A stretch of DNA of 17,786 nucleotides from CAYMRB01 sp964392615. Lineage in GTDB: Bacteria > Planctomycetota > UBA8108. The notes beneath the pieces are model-generated. The model did no database searches and was not told the origin of the DNA. It worked only from the letters and a program-made list of their open reading frames with translations. Location: positions 1 through 17,786 of the forward strand of contig CAYMRB010000192.1 of assembly GCA_964392615.1 (NCBI GenBank), read 5' to 3'. The position numbers and the translations under genes were made by a program. Every line of letters starts with the position of its first letter. Position 1 is the stretch's first letter. Shown in pieces: positions 1 through 6,722 of this stretch.

Positions 1-60
1 GGCATCGGCCCCCGATTGGCTCAACTCAGCGCCGCCGATGTGCCGATAGTCCAGAAGACG

Positions 61-1305
61 ATGCCCCGCCCGAACCGCACGGCGAAACCGATGCTACCGA
101 CAGACGCCGCCTCGAACGCCTCCGATTCGCGCCGCCCGGCGGTGCTCCACGTGCTCACGGCTGCGCGCACCTGGCCCTGGAGCGCCCTGACGCCGACGCT
201 CCCGCGTCCGGAACGCTTCGCGTGCCGCGTCGCGGGCACGCGGCTCACGGACCGGGATGGACGCCTGCCGTTCACGTTGCGCTGGCTGGAACGTAACGAG
301 GGCGCGGGCCGCCAGATGATCGCTTGGGGGCTCGCTCGCGCGCTGCCCGCGGAAGCCGAGCTTCGCGCCGCGCTGCGGGCTCGCCCGTCCGTCGTCCACT
401 GTCACTCGAAGGTCGGTGCCGCGATCGTGCTCGCGGCGGGCCTGCCGGAGAACGTGCCGCTCGTCGTCTCGCTGCGCACTGCCGACCTGTGCCGTGCGAT
501 CGGCTCGTCGTGGCAAACGTGGCTGCTCGAGCGCATCTTCACCCGGGCCTCGCTCGTGTTGACCAGCAGCCGATCCTCGTCTCGCCTCGCGTCGGAGCTC
601 GGCTGCTCGAGCGATCGCCTGTGCATCGAGCCGGCGGCTGTCGATATCGCTCGGGTCGATGCCGTGCTGTCGCAGTCCGCGAACGGGGGGCGATCGTCCG
701 GAAACCCCCGCGGGCCCCGACTCTTCGCCTGCGGCCCGATGGTCGAGCGCCGCGGCCTGACGGTCGCTCTCGAGGCGCTCGCGTGCGCCGCACGAACCGC
801 TACGGGAGTCCATCTGGCGATCGCTGGCAGCGGTCCGCTCGCGACCGCGATCGCGGAGCACGCGCGACGGCTCGAGCTCGGCGACCGCGTCGACTTCCTC
901 GGCGCGATCTCCGCACAGGAGATCGCCGGCGAGCTGGCCGCTTCCGACGCCTACCTGGCGCCCTCGATCGTCGCGCGGGACGGCGATCGCGAGTCGGGCC
1001 TTCCTCCGATCTTGCGCCTCGCGATGGCGACACGAACACCGATCGTCGCGGCGCGGAGCAGCGACATCGCCGAAGTGCTCGTCGATGGCGAGAGCGCTCG
1101 ACTCGTGGAGGATCGCGACGGCGACGCGCTCGCCGCAGCGATCGTCGAGCTGGAACGCGAGCCGGAGCGTTATCGACGGATGGCCGCCGCAGCACGCGAG
1201 CTCGCCGTCGCGGAGCTGACGCCCCTGCACCTCGACGAGGTGCTCGAGAACGCGTACGCGAGAGTGCTCGGCCTGCCGGCGACCACCTCGGTGCCGGTTG
1301 TCTGA
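61..1305 (+). CDS. GT4-type glycosyltransferase (GT-B fold)
   Basis: This is probably a retaining GT-B glycosyltransferase that adds a sugar from a nucleotide donor to a growing envelope polysaccharide in the cytoplasm or at the inner membrane. Counting from the ATG at 61 it has 414 residues, a normal length for the family. The N-terminal half holds the acceptor-side Rossmann fold, with the HCHSK stretch near residues 113-117. The C-terminal half starts near residue 219 and contains AIAGSGPL near 253-260 and ESGLPPILRLAMA at 311-323, which matches the usual donor-binding EX7E block. Its second acidic position is Arg319 instead of Glu. The frame stays open to the left window edge and a TTG start at 16 is possible. 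I chose the ATG because another frame has a stop at 47-49 that could end a preceding gene. The family call is firm; the sugar specificity is unknown. Confidence 0.83.
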   Translation: MPRPNRTAKPMLPTDAASNASDSRRPAVLHVLTAARTWPWSALTPTLPRPERFACRVAGTRLTDRDGRLPFTLRWLERNEGAGRQMIAWGLARALPAEAELRAALRARPSVVHCHSKVGAAIVLAAGLPENVPLVVSLRTADLCRAIGSSWQTWLLERIFTRASLVLTSSRSSSRLASELGCSSDRLCIEPAAVDIARVDAVLSQSANGGRSSGNPRGPRLFACGPMVERRGLTVALEALACAARTATGVHLAIAGSGPLATAIAEHARRLELGDRVDFLGAISAQEIAGELAASDAYLAPSIVARDGDRESGLPPILRLAMATRTPIVAARSSDIAEVLVDGESARLVEDRDGDALAAAIVELEREPERYRRMAAAARELAVAELTPLHLDEVLENAYARVLGLPATTSVPVV

Positions 1306-1371
1306 TTACGCTCAACGTCGCGGTCTTCGGCGGTCGATCCATCGCTGACAACAGCGAGGAGGCATCCCGTG

Positions 1372-1986
1372 ATGGCGGCGCGAATGGTCCGGGCGACGAT
1401 ATCGATATCGGTACTCGCTTGCCTCGCAGGCTGCTCGAGCGATCCTGCGACACTCCCCGGCGACGGCAAACCGCTGGAGCACTGGGTCGAGAGACTCGAC
1501 TCGACGTCGACGGAGACTCGCCTCCACGCGACCCGTCGCATCGGGGAATACGGCGAAGACGCTGCCAGCGCAGGCCCGAGACTCGCCTCGTCCCTCGCGG
1601 ACGCCGAGCCGGCCGTGCGAGCGATGGCCGCGCGATCGCTCGGCCTGACGTGGGACGGCGAGGACGACGACAGCCGGCTGACGATCCTCCCCGCGCTCTT
1701 CGGTGCCATGCGCGACTCCGATCCGGACGTCGCTGGCGAAGCGGCGACGGCGCTGGGCCGCGCCGGCCTCCTCGCGCTGCCCGGGTTGCTGACGGCGCTC
1801 GACGACCGGGAGCCCGCCATGCGCCGCCTGGCTGCGGTGGCACTCGTCGCATGGGTCGATACCCACGACCGCCGCGCTCCGGAGGCGACTCCCGTCGCGC
1901 GAGCACTTCACGCGACGCTGGACGACCCCGACGCTACCGTCAAGCGCTGGGCAGCGTTCGGCTTGATCAAGCTCGACGCCGATTGA
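1372..1986 (+). CDS. HEAT-repeat lipoprotein
   Basis: This is a secreted lipoprotein of about 204 residues. It has a short basic N-terminus, a hydrophobic stretch and a clear lipobox LAGC, with the lipidated Cys at residue 21. The mature part consists of helical repeats of about 35 residues resembling HEAT/PBS-lyase repeats: LHATRRIGEYG, VRAMAARSLG, VAGEAATALGRAG, MRRLAAVALVAW and VKRWAAFGLIKL. Such repeats form superhelical protein-binding scaffolds and have no catalytic residues, so the likely role is protein-protein interaction at a membrane surface. A strong ribosome binding site, GAGGAGG, lies at 1356-1362. It serves either the ATG at 1372 or the in-frame GTG at 1369. The gene lies 66 bases after the glycosyltransferase and may be co-transcribed with it. 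The specific partner is unknown. Confidence 0.85.
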   Translation: MAARMVRATISISVLACLAGCSSDPATLPGDGKPLEHWVERLDSTSTETRLHATRRIGEYGEDAASAGPRLASSLADAEPAVRAMAARSLGLTWDGEDDDSRLTILPALFGAMRDSDPDVAGEAATALGRAGLLALPGLLTALDDREPAMRRLAAVALVAWVDTHDRRAPEATPVARALHATLDDPDATVKRWAAFGLIKLDAD

Positions 1987-2008
1987 CTCCTTCAAGCGGC
2001 TGTTGAGC
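1987..2008 (+). repeat. Single copy of the dispersed TTCAA-CTGTT repeat, directly after a stop codon
   Basis: Directly after the TGA of the HEAT lipoprotein the sequence reads CTCCTTCAAGCGGCTGTTGA. It is a diverged copy of the element seen at 2919-2943, 6703-6722, 8240-8260 and 8269-8290, whose core is TTTTTCAACGAGCTGTT. It fills most of the 28-bp gap between the two convergent stop codons. It is the weakest match of the set, and its membership rests mainly on position and on the TTCAA and GGCTGTTG blocks. Confidence 0.45.
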
Positions 2009-2014
2009 GAGCCA

Positions 2015-2692
2015 TCAACCGAAGACGGCGTGGAATGTGTCGGGAGACTCGAACCGCAGCGTGTCGAGCCCGAGGAGCGCGGCATTGCCGAGGGCGTGCA
2101 GCAGCGTCGGCGCGAGCAGCGACTTCGTCCGCTCGTACGACCACGTCAAGATCCAACCGGCGACCAGCTGGTTCGCGGGCGACGGTCCGCCGTGATAGAC
2201 CCAGTGCAGCCCCCAGAACACGAGGCCGCCCACGACGATGCCCGCCGTCGCTCCCAACGCGGCCCGTAGCCGCGGATACAGCAGGCCCCGGTAGATGAAC
2301 TCCTCGACGAACGGCGCCGCGACGCACCCGACAGCGAGATAGCGCAGCCACTCGTCCTGCGAGGAGATCGTGAACGCATGGGCGAACACGTGCGGTCCGA
2401 TCACGAAGCGCAACACGAGAATCACGGGCACGGACGCGACCGTCACGACGACGGCGACACGCGCGACGTGAACGAGCGATCGGCGCGTTCCGCCTCGATC
2501 CGGCCCCCACCACGTCACCGACTCGAGCGGTGCAGCCGGCGGACGCCATCGCGACAGCAACGCGAACAGCGCGACCGCGACGAACCCCCGTACGCCGTAG
2601 CCGAAGCCGAACGCCGGCATGGCCAGCGAACAGTCCACCGCGATGATGCATGCCGCGATCGCGAGCTCGATCGTTCGGCGTGGACGACGCAC
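2015..2692 (-). CDS. CPBP-family (CAAX protease/bacteriocin-processing) intramembrane protease
   Basis: This is an integral-membrane glutamic-type protease homologue of 225 residues. All three family signatures are visible: EEFIYRG (Glu130, Glu131, Arg135), FWGLH (Phe159, His163) and HALGN (His199, Asn203). Hydrophobic helices flank them, near residues 8-30, 34-47, 75-97, 116-128, 148-162 and 193-210. In characterised relatives the Glu and His residues form the active site inside the membrane; substrates range from prenylated proteins to bacteriocin precursors and are unknown here. The start is a GTG at 2692, with GGAG about 12 bases upstream. The gene converges on the HEAT lipoprotein with 28 bp between stops and diverges from the sugar transferase. 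Some exosortase systems encode CPBP proteases nearby, which fits the adjacent polysaccharide genes, but that link is inference. Confidence 0.87.
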   Translation of the reverse strand: MRRPRRTIELAIAACIIAVDCSLAMPAFGFGYGVRGFVAVALFALLSRWRPPAAPLESVTWWGPDRGGTRRSLVHVARVAVVVTVASVPVILVLRFVIGPHVFAHAFTISSQDEWLRYLAVGCVAAPFVEEFIYRGLLYPRLRAALGATAGIVVGGLVFWGLHWVYHGGPSPANQLVAGWILTWSYERTKSLLAPTLLHALGNAALLGLDTLRFESPDTFHAVFG

Positions 2693-2777
2693 GTGTCACA
2701 CGCTCCGTTCGGCGACGGCCCGAACTCTGCCGTGCGAAACGGAGACGTCGGCGATGTGCACGGTGCAGTGGACGCGT

Positions 2778-2943
2778 CTAGCTGTTCGTTGAAAAAGGGC
2801 TCCGAGTGCAGAAGCGAGACGTTTCGTTCGAGATCGAGGCGCCAGAATGCAGGCAATGTGGTGCATTGTCGAGTTCTGGCAACGAAGAGCTCGGGCGAAA
2901 CGGCTTCTGCGCCGGATTGCCTTTTTCAACGAGCTGTTGGACG
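2778..2943. repeat. About 165-bp imperfect palindrome built from two inverted copies of the dispersed repeat
   Basis: The outer ends are inverted copies of the same element: GTTCGTTGAAAAAGGGC at 2784-2800 and GCCTTTTTCAACGAGCTGTT at 2919-2938. The symmetry continues inward. TGCAGAAGC (2807-2815) faces GCTTCTGCG (2903-2911), GTTTCG (2821-2826) faces CGAAAC (2896-2901), and GCCAGAA (2841-2847) faces TTCTGGC (2874-2880). The centre has CAATG/CATTG around 2854-2868. The arms are thus about 70-80 bases with small gaps, and a transcript would fold into one long hairpin. No transposase is present, so it resembles a MITE or a REP-type unit. Both the symmetry and the shared ends are read directly from the sequence. 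Confidence 0.75.
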
Positions 2944-3168
2944 CTCTCATGTCTCCGTATCCTGCCGCGGTCAGCCGGTCATCGCGCGCTTCAATTCGCC
3001 ACCGCGGCCTTGAAACGCCTTCCGATAAGCTTGCGCCACGCTGTCGGCGAGGCGGCTCTGCACCGACGCGATCGGCACGCGTCGACACTGCGACGCGCAC
3101 CTTCCTTCCTCCCTTTCGATCGGCTCTCTCACACGCGGAAGCCAATAGCGAAGCGGGTTTGCGATCGT

Positions 3169-3191
3169 CCGACATCGCGCGGCGATGTCGG
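3169..3191. promoter_or_regulatory. Perfect 10-bp inverted repeat, candidate operator
   Basis: CCGACATCGC (3169-3178) and GCGATGTCGG (3182-3191) are exact reverse complements separated by GCG. The site lies in the divergent region, 359 bases before the sugar transferase ATG and about 477 bases from the protease start. No T-tract follows, so it does not look like an intrinsic terminator. A dimeric regulator site or a small RNA hairpin are both possible; which gene it would serve is unknown. Confidence 0.4.
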
Positions 3192-3254
3192 TGGGCTCGC
3201 GGCCGATGCATGTAGCTCGTCCGCTGACAACCACGATGCATGCAACAACCTCTA

Positions 3255-3279
3255 TTGCCGATAAAACACAGTGCGGCAA
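3255..3279. promoter_or_regulatory. TTGCCG/CGGCAA inverted repeat in an A-rich patch
   Basis: TTGCCG (3255-3260) and CGGCAA (3274-3279) are exact reverse complements around a 13-base A-rich loop. The patch is one of the few A-rich stretches upstream of the sugar transferase. It could be an operator or lie near a promoter. The evidence is only the symmetry and composition, and a six-base arm can arise by chance. Confidence 0.2.
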
Positions 3280-3549
3280 AAACGCCGTGAAGGCCTCTTG
3301 AACCGGCGCGTGTTCCTCGCCATCATGGCGCTCCCGGGCGACAAACATCTTCGCAACTTCCCCCGAATGCGCGCTTTACATCGTCGGCGAGGAGGCTTTT
3401 CCCTTGCACGCTCATCGGGCCTTCGCTAACCTGGTACTGCTTCGGGCTGAAGTCATAACGTTTGGGAAGACTGCGGCAGTGCTCTTGTTCAGCCGCGGTT
3501 CGCATCAACGCGGAGACGGGCGTCGGTCGACGACGTCCATTGGCTGGTC

Positions 3550-4953
3550 ATGCTACCCCTACTCAAGCATCGCCTGACAAGGCGAGTGCTGTTTACGCTC
3601 CTTTTCGAGCTGGTAGCACTTAACTTTGTCATTCTGGGCGTTCTTTATGCGCGTCTGCTCTGGTGGAATGCGCCGGAACTGAATGGCAAGACCGTCCTGT
3701 TCTCCCTCTCCGCCACGCTCGTGATCCAGTTCGGGCTCTGGTCCTTCGGTCTCTATTGGAAGCAGGTTATCTACTCGGGGCGACGCGTCTTCCAAAGCCT
3801 CGTCGGCGCGTGCATCGTACTGTCCATCGCTCTCTACTGTCTGTGCTTCCTGTTCAGCCTCGGAGGAGACAAGACGTTCGAGCCGACGCTGAAGTTCTTT
3901 CTGTTGACCGCGTCGTTGTTCGTGCTGGTCGTCGGGAGCGAGCGGCTCAGCGTGCTGCGCCTCTTCAGCGGCGATACCGACTTCGGCACCGTCCTCGTCG
4001 TCGGCGCCGGCACGACGACCGAACGCGTCATCGACGAGGCGCGCGTCCATCACGGCGAGAGCTTCCGGGTCGCCGGAGTCGTCTGCGAGTCGGGCGACCG
4101 CGTCGGCGATGTCGTCGCGGGCTGTCCCGTCCTCGGTGTCGTCTCGCAGCTGCCCGAGCTCGTGCGTGCACACGAAGTGCGCACCGTGATTCTCGCGCTC
4201 CCATACGACCATCCGGACCTGCCGCTCGACTTCCTCCTCGAGTGCCGGATGGAAGGCCTGCGCGTCTGCGACGTGACCTCGTTCTACGAGACGGTGTCGC
4301 AGAAGATCCTGCTCGAGAAGCTCGAGCCGTTCTCGGTGCTCTTCCCCGAGGGCTACACGATGACGCGGCTGCGCTGGGCCGCGAAGGGGATCACCGAGCG
4401 CGTGCTCGCGGGAGCCCTTCTCGTCGGGCTCGGCATTCCGCTCGCGGCGATCTGGCTCGCGCTTCGATGCAGCTCGAAGGGCTCGCCGATCTATCGACAG
4501 CAGCGCGTCGGCAAGAGTGGAGCCTCGTTTACGCTCTACAAATTCCGCACGATGGTCGTCGATGCGGAGGCGGCCACGGGAGCGATGTTCGCACAGACGA
4601 ACGATCCCCGCGTCACCCCCCTCGGCAGGTGGCTGCGCCGGACCCGTCTCGACGAGATGCCGCAGCTCATCAACGTCTTGAAGGGCGACATGGCCTTCGT
4701 GGGTCCCCGGCCCGAGCGCCCGGAATTCGTCGAGGAGCTCAAGGGCCGCATCCCCTTCTACCAACACCGCCACTTCGTGAAGCCCGGCCTGACGGGCTGG
4801 GCGCAGGTGTCGTTCTCCTACGGACGCGACCTGGACGATTCCCGCGAGAAGCTCCGCTACGACCTGTACTACGTGAAGAACATGTCGCTGTTCTTCGACG
4901 CGATGATCACGCTCGCGACGCTGCGCGCGGTCATCCGGGGCAGCGGGGTGTAG
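3550..4953 (+). CDS. Polyprenyl-phosphate sugar-1-phosphate transferase, PEP-CTERM/EPS type
   Basis: This membrane enzyme starts the lipid-linked glycan by moving a sugar-1-phosphate from a nucleotide sugar to undecaprenyl phosphate. The protein has 467 residues. The N-terminus carries membrane helices near 12-34, 46-68, 82-104 and 115-130. A CoA-binding-like Rossmann domain follows, with VLVVGAGTTTERV at 148-160. The bacterial sugar transferase domain runs from about 278 to the end. It has a membrane segment at 285-305, then YRQQRVGKSGASFTLYKFRT near 315-334, RTRLDEMPQLINVLKGDM near 364-381, VGPRPERPEF and KPGLTGWAQV. The layout and length resemble the EpsB-like family found with PEP-CTERM/exosortase EPS loci. 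No clear ribosome binding site precedes the ATG, but the N-terminal sequence fits the family. It converges on the flippase gene with a 22-bp gap. The donor sugar is not predictable. Confidence 0.92.
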   Translation: MLPLLKHRLTRRVLFTLLFELVALNFVILGVLYARLLWWNAPELNGKTVLFSLSATLVIQFGLWSFGLYWKQVIYSGRRVFQSLVGACIVLSIALYCLCFLFSLGGDKTFEPTLKFFLLTASLFVLVVGSERLSVLRLFSGDTDFGTVLVVGAGTTTERVIDEARVHHGESFRVAGVVCESGDRVGDVVAGCPVLGVVSQLPELVRAHEVRTVILALPYDHPDLPLDFLLECRMEGLRVCDVTSFYETVSQKILLEKLEPFSVLFPEGYTMTRLRWAAKGITERVLAGALLVGLGIPLAAIWLALRCSSKGSPIYRQQRVGKSGASFTLYKFRTMVVDAEAATGAMFAQTNDPRVTPLGRWLRRTRLDEMPQLINVLKGDMAFVGPRPERPEFVEELKGRIPFYQHRHFVKPGLTGWAQVSFSYGRDLDDSREKLRYDLYYVKNMSLFFDAMITLATLRAVIRGSGV

Positions 4954-4975
4954 TGAACGCGGCTCGGGGTCTGCC

Positions 4976-6598
4976 CTACTGCGAGATCGACTCCTCTTGC
5001 TGATCTCGATCGACCGTCGCATGCTCCGTCGATGACGGAGGCGCCTGCGAGTCGTCGCCGCCGCCGTCCTCGCCGCGTCCGCCGCGGAGCTTCGCGAAAC
5101 GCGCGGCGATCCCTGATCGTATGCGCGCTCGCTCCGCGCGGTCGAGCACGAGCCAGGCGGCGAGCGCTGCAGGCGGCAGCGTCGCGGTCGTGATGACCAC
5201 GAGGTGCAGATAGCTCGACGTGCCGATCCACGCGGCCAAGAGAGGCAGCAACGCGCACAAGCCGCCCAACACGATCAAGCCCGGGAGGACGAGGCCGACT
5301 ACCGTACGCCACTGGGCGATCCCGAATCGCCGCAAGATGAGCAGCGGTACGAATGGCCCACTCACGAGCGCGGCCGGAATCAGCGTCCCGATGGCGACGC
5401 CGACGATGCCGAGTACGGGCGCGAGCGCCACGCTGAGCACGAGGTTGAGAACGGCCTCGACGATGAGGATCCGCGCGGGAACGCGCAGCATGTCCATCGC
5501 CTGCAGAAACGGATAGCACGTTCTCACTGCGAGGCTGTTGATCCAGTTGCTAGCGGCAAGCAGAGGAATGACCAACGTCGCCGCGACGGCGATCTCGTCA
5601 CCGACCCAGATCGACAGGAAGGGTTGAGTCTGGAACAGGATGTTCGCGTAGACGAAGGCCGATAGCACGCCGAACAGACGCGCCTTCGCCACGAAGACGC
5701 GACGCAACTCGTCCATCCGACCTTGCTGGAAGAGCACGCTGAGCTTGGGGAGAAACGCCGACGTGACGCCGTTGAGGCCCATCCTCGCGTACTCGAGGAT
5801 CTGCTGCGGCATCGCGTAGTACGTGACAGCCGCAACTCCCACCATGGAGCCGATCACGACCGTATCGGTGTACATGATCAGCGTCGATGAGAGAAGAATC
5901 AGGAAGGCCTGGAACCCGAACGAGTAGAGCTGACGGAGCTCGCTGAACGTCGGCTTGATAGGCCGCAGTCGAACCCCCGGCAAGACGAAGCGGACGATCG
6001 CGTAGAAGGCGGCGGTTTCGAGAAGCGACACCACAGCCAAGCCCGTCGCCAGCCGCAGGAGCAGGCTCTCGCCGGTTACGAGCGAGAGGACGACGACGGC
6101 CCGAACGACGATGAAGAGACAGCGGACGACGTTGACGAGATCGAACCGGTTGAAGCCGACGATCGTGCCCGCGAATGCGCTGCCGACGAACAGGCAGCTG
6201 TACTGCGCGCCGAGGAGCAGCCACGTCAGGCTCGTCTCGGTCCGCATCTGGTCGGTGAGGCTGTCCTTGAGGAGCGACGGAATCCACGGGCTCACGCCCG
6301 CGAATACCGTGAGGCAAAGGAGCCCCATTCCCCCATAGAGCGTCATGACGACCGAGGCGACGCGCGAGATGCCTGCCGAGTCGTTCTCCGCTCGCATCCG
6401 CGCGACGTTCCGGATGAGTGCCGCTCCGAGGCCGAGATGTAGCAGCTGGCTGTACGCCGTCAGCCCGTTGAGGAAGTGCCAGGTGCCGTAGAGCTCGCTC
6501 TGGAGTCGGTTCAGCAGGATCGGCGTGATGTACAACGTGTACGCCACGCCGAGCGCGAACGACGTCCAGTTCGACAGGATGTTGCGAGCGAGGGTCAT
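4976..6598 (-). CDS. Wzx-like polysaccharide/oligosaccharide flippase (MOP superfamily)
   Basis: This protein of about 540 residues has a regular pattern of hydrophobic helices, roughly 12-14 of them. Beginning MTLARNILSNWTSFALGVAY, it matches the start of flippases that turn lipid-linked oligosaccharides across the inner membrane before polymerisation. Family-like features are the amphipathic first helix, LGLGAALIRNVAR near residues 55-67 and VVIGSMVGVAAVTYYAMP in the middle. The last 50 or so residues form a charged, probably cytoplasmic tail rich in Arg, Gly, Asp and Glu that typical family members lack. I chose the ATG at 6598 because the frame upstream of it has no protein-like character. 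The ligase gene lies 124 bp upstream on the same strand, so the two may share a transcript. Its substrate is presumably the lipid-linked glycan started by the adjacent sugar transferase. Confidence 0.88.
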   Translation of the reverse strand: MTLARNILSNWTSFALGVAYTLYITPILLNRLQSELYGTWHFLNGLTAYSQLLHLGLGAALIRNVARMRAENDSAGISRVASVVMTLYGGMGLLCLTVFAGVSPWIPSLLKDSLTDQMRTETSLTWLLLGAQYSCLFVGSAFAGTIVGFNRFDLVNVVRCLFIVVRAVVVLSLVTGESLLLRLATGLAVVSLLETAAFYAIVRFVLPGVRLRPIKPTFSELRQLYSFGFQAFLILLSSTLIMYTDTVVIGSMVGVAAVTYYAMPQQILEYARMGLNGVTSAFLPKLSVLFQQGRMDELRRVFVAKARLFGVLSAFVYANILFQTQPFLSIWVGDEIAVAATLVIPLLAASNWINSLAVRTCYPFLQAMDMLRVPARILIVEAVLNLVLSVALAPVLGIVGVAIGTLIPAALVSGPFVPLLILRRFGIAQWRTVVGLVLPGLIVLGGLCALLPLLAAWIGTSSYLHLVVITTATLPPAALAAWLVLDRAERARIRSGIAARFAKLRGGRGEDGGGDDSQAPPSSTEHATVDRDQQEESISQ

Positions 6599-6702
6599 TC
6601 GGGCCGGACACTCCGGTGGGGGCGACACGTCATCGCTGTATCGGCGCGATCTACCATCGGCTTCACAGCCCGCCGAGGAGGGCCCAAGACCGTGACTGGC
6701 GT

Positions 6703-6722
6703 TAGCAGCCCGTTGAAAACGG
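6703..6722 (-). repeat. Single copy of the dispersed repeat, directly after the ligase stop codon
   Basis: Read on the minus strand, the bases directly after the ligase TGA are CCGTTTTCAACGGGCTGCTA, the closest single copy to the core TTTTTCAACGAGCTGTT. It contains a small 5-bp stem (CCGTT/AACGG). Continued in frame it meets TAA after six codons. It sits in the 124-bp gap before the flippase gene. The position directly after a stop codon is shared with the copy at 1987. Confidence 0.6.

Larger units (their letters stand above)
2693..3549. other. 857-bp divergent intergenic region rich in dyads, no convincing gene
   Basis: This region lies between the divergent starts of the CPBP protease and the sugar transferase. 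I see no reading frame with family features, a ribosome binding site and consistent codon use. It holds a large imperfect palindrome (2778-2943), a perfect 10-bp dyad (3169-3191), and smaller inverted repeats at 3078-3097 (CGCGTCG/CGACGCG) and 3255-3279 (TTGCCG/CGGCAA). The part from about 3230 to 3640, running into the start of the sugar transferase, looks less GC-rich than the rest. A 61-codon frame on the minus strand at 3323-3508 was considered and not accepted as a gene. Confidence 0.6.

Noticed and set aside
2806..3264. Plus-strand frames of 122 and 152 codons in the divergent region
   Set aside because: They start within the palindrome, have no membrane or domain signature, and their starts reflect the repeat itself (for example AFFNELLDA is the repeat translated).
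3323..3508. A 61-codon minus-strand frame (contains CRSLPKRYDFSPKQYQVSEG)
   Set aside because: The translation looks somewhat protein-like, but there is no ribosome binding site, no family recognised, and nothing downstream in the same direction to support it. It could be a remnant of a gene.
3559..5022. A 487-codon minus-strand frame opposite the sugar transferase
   Set aside because: The plus strand encodes all motifs of the sugar transferase, and the antisense translation has no recognisable domain.
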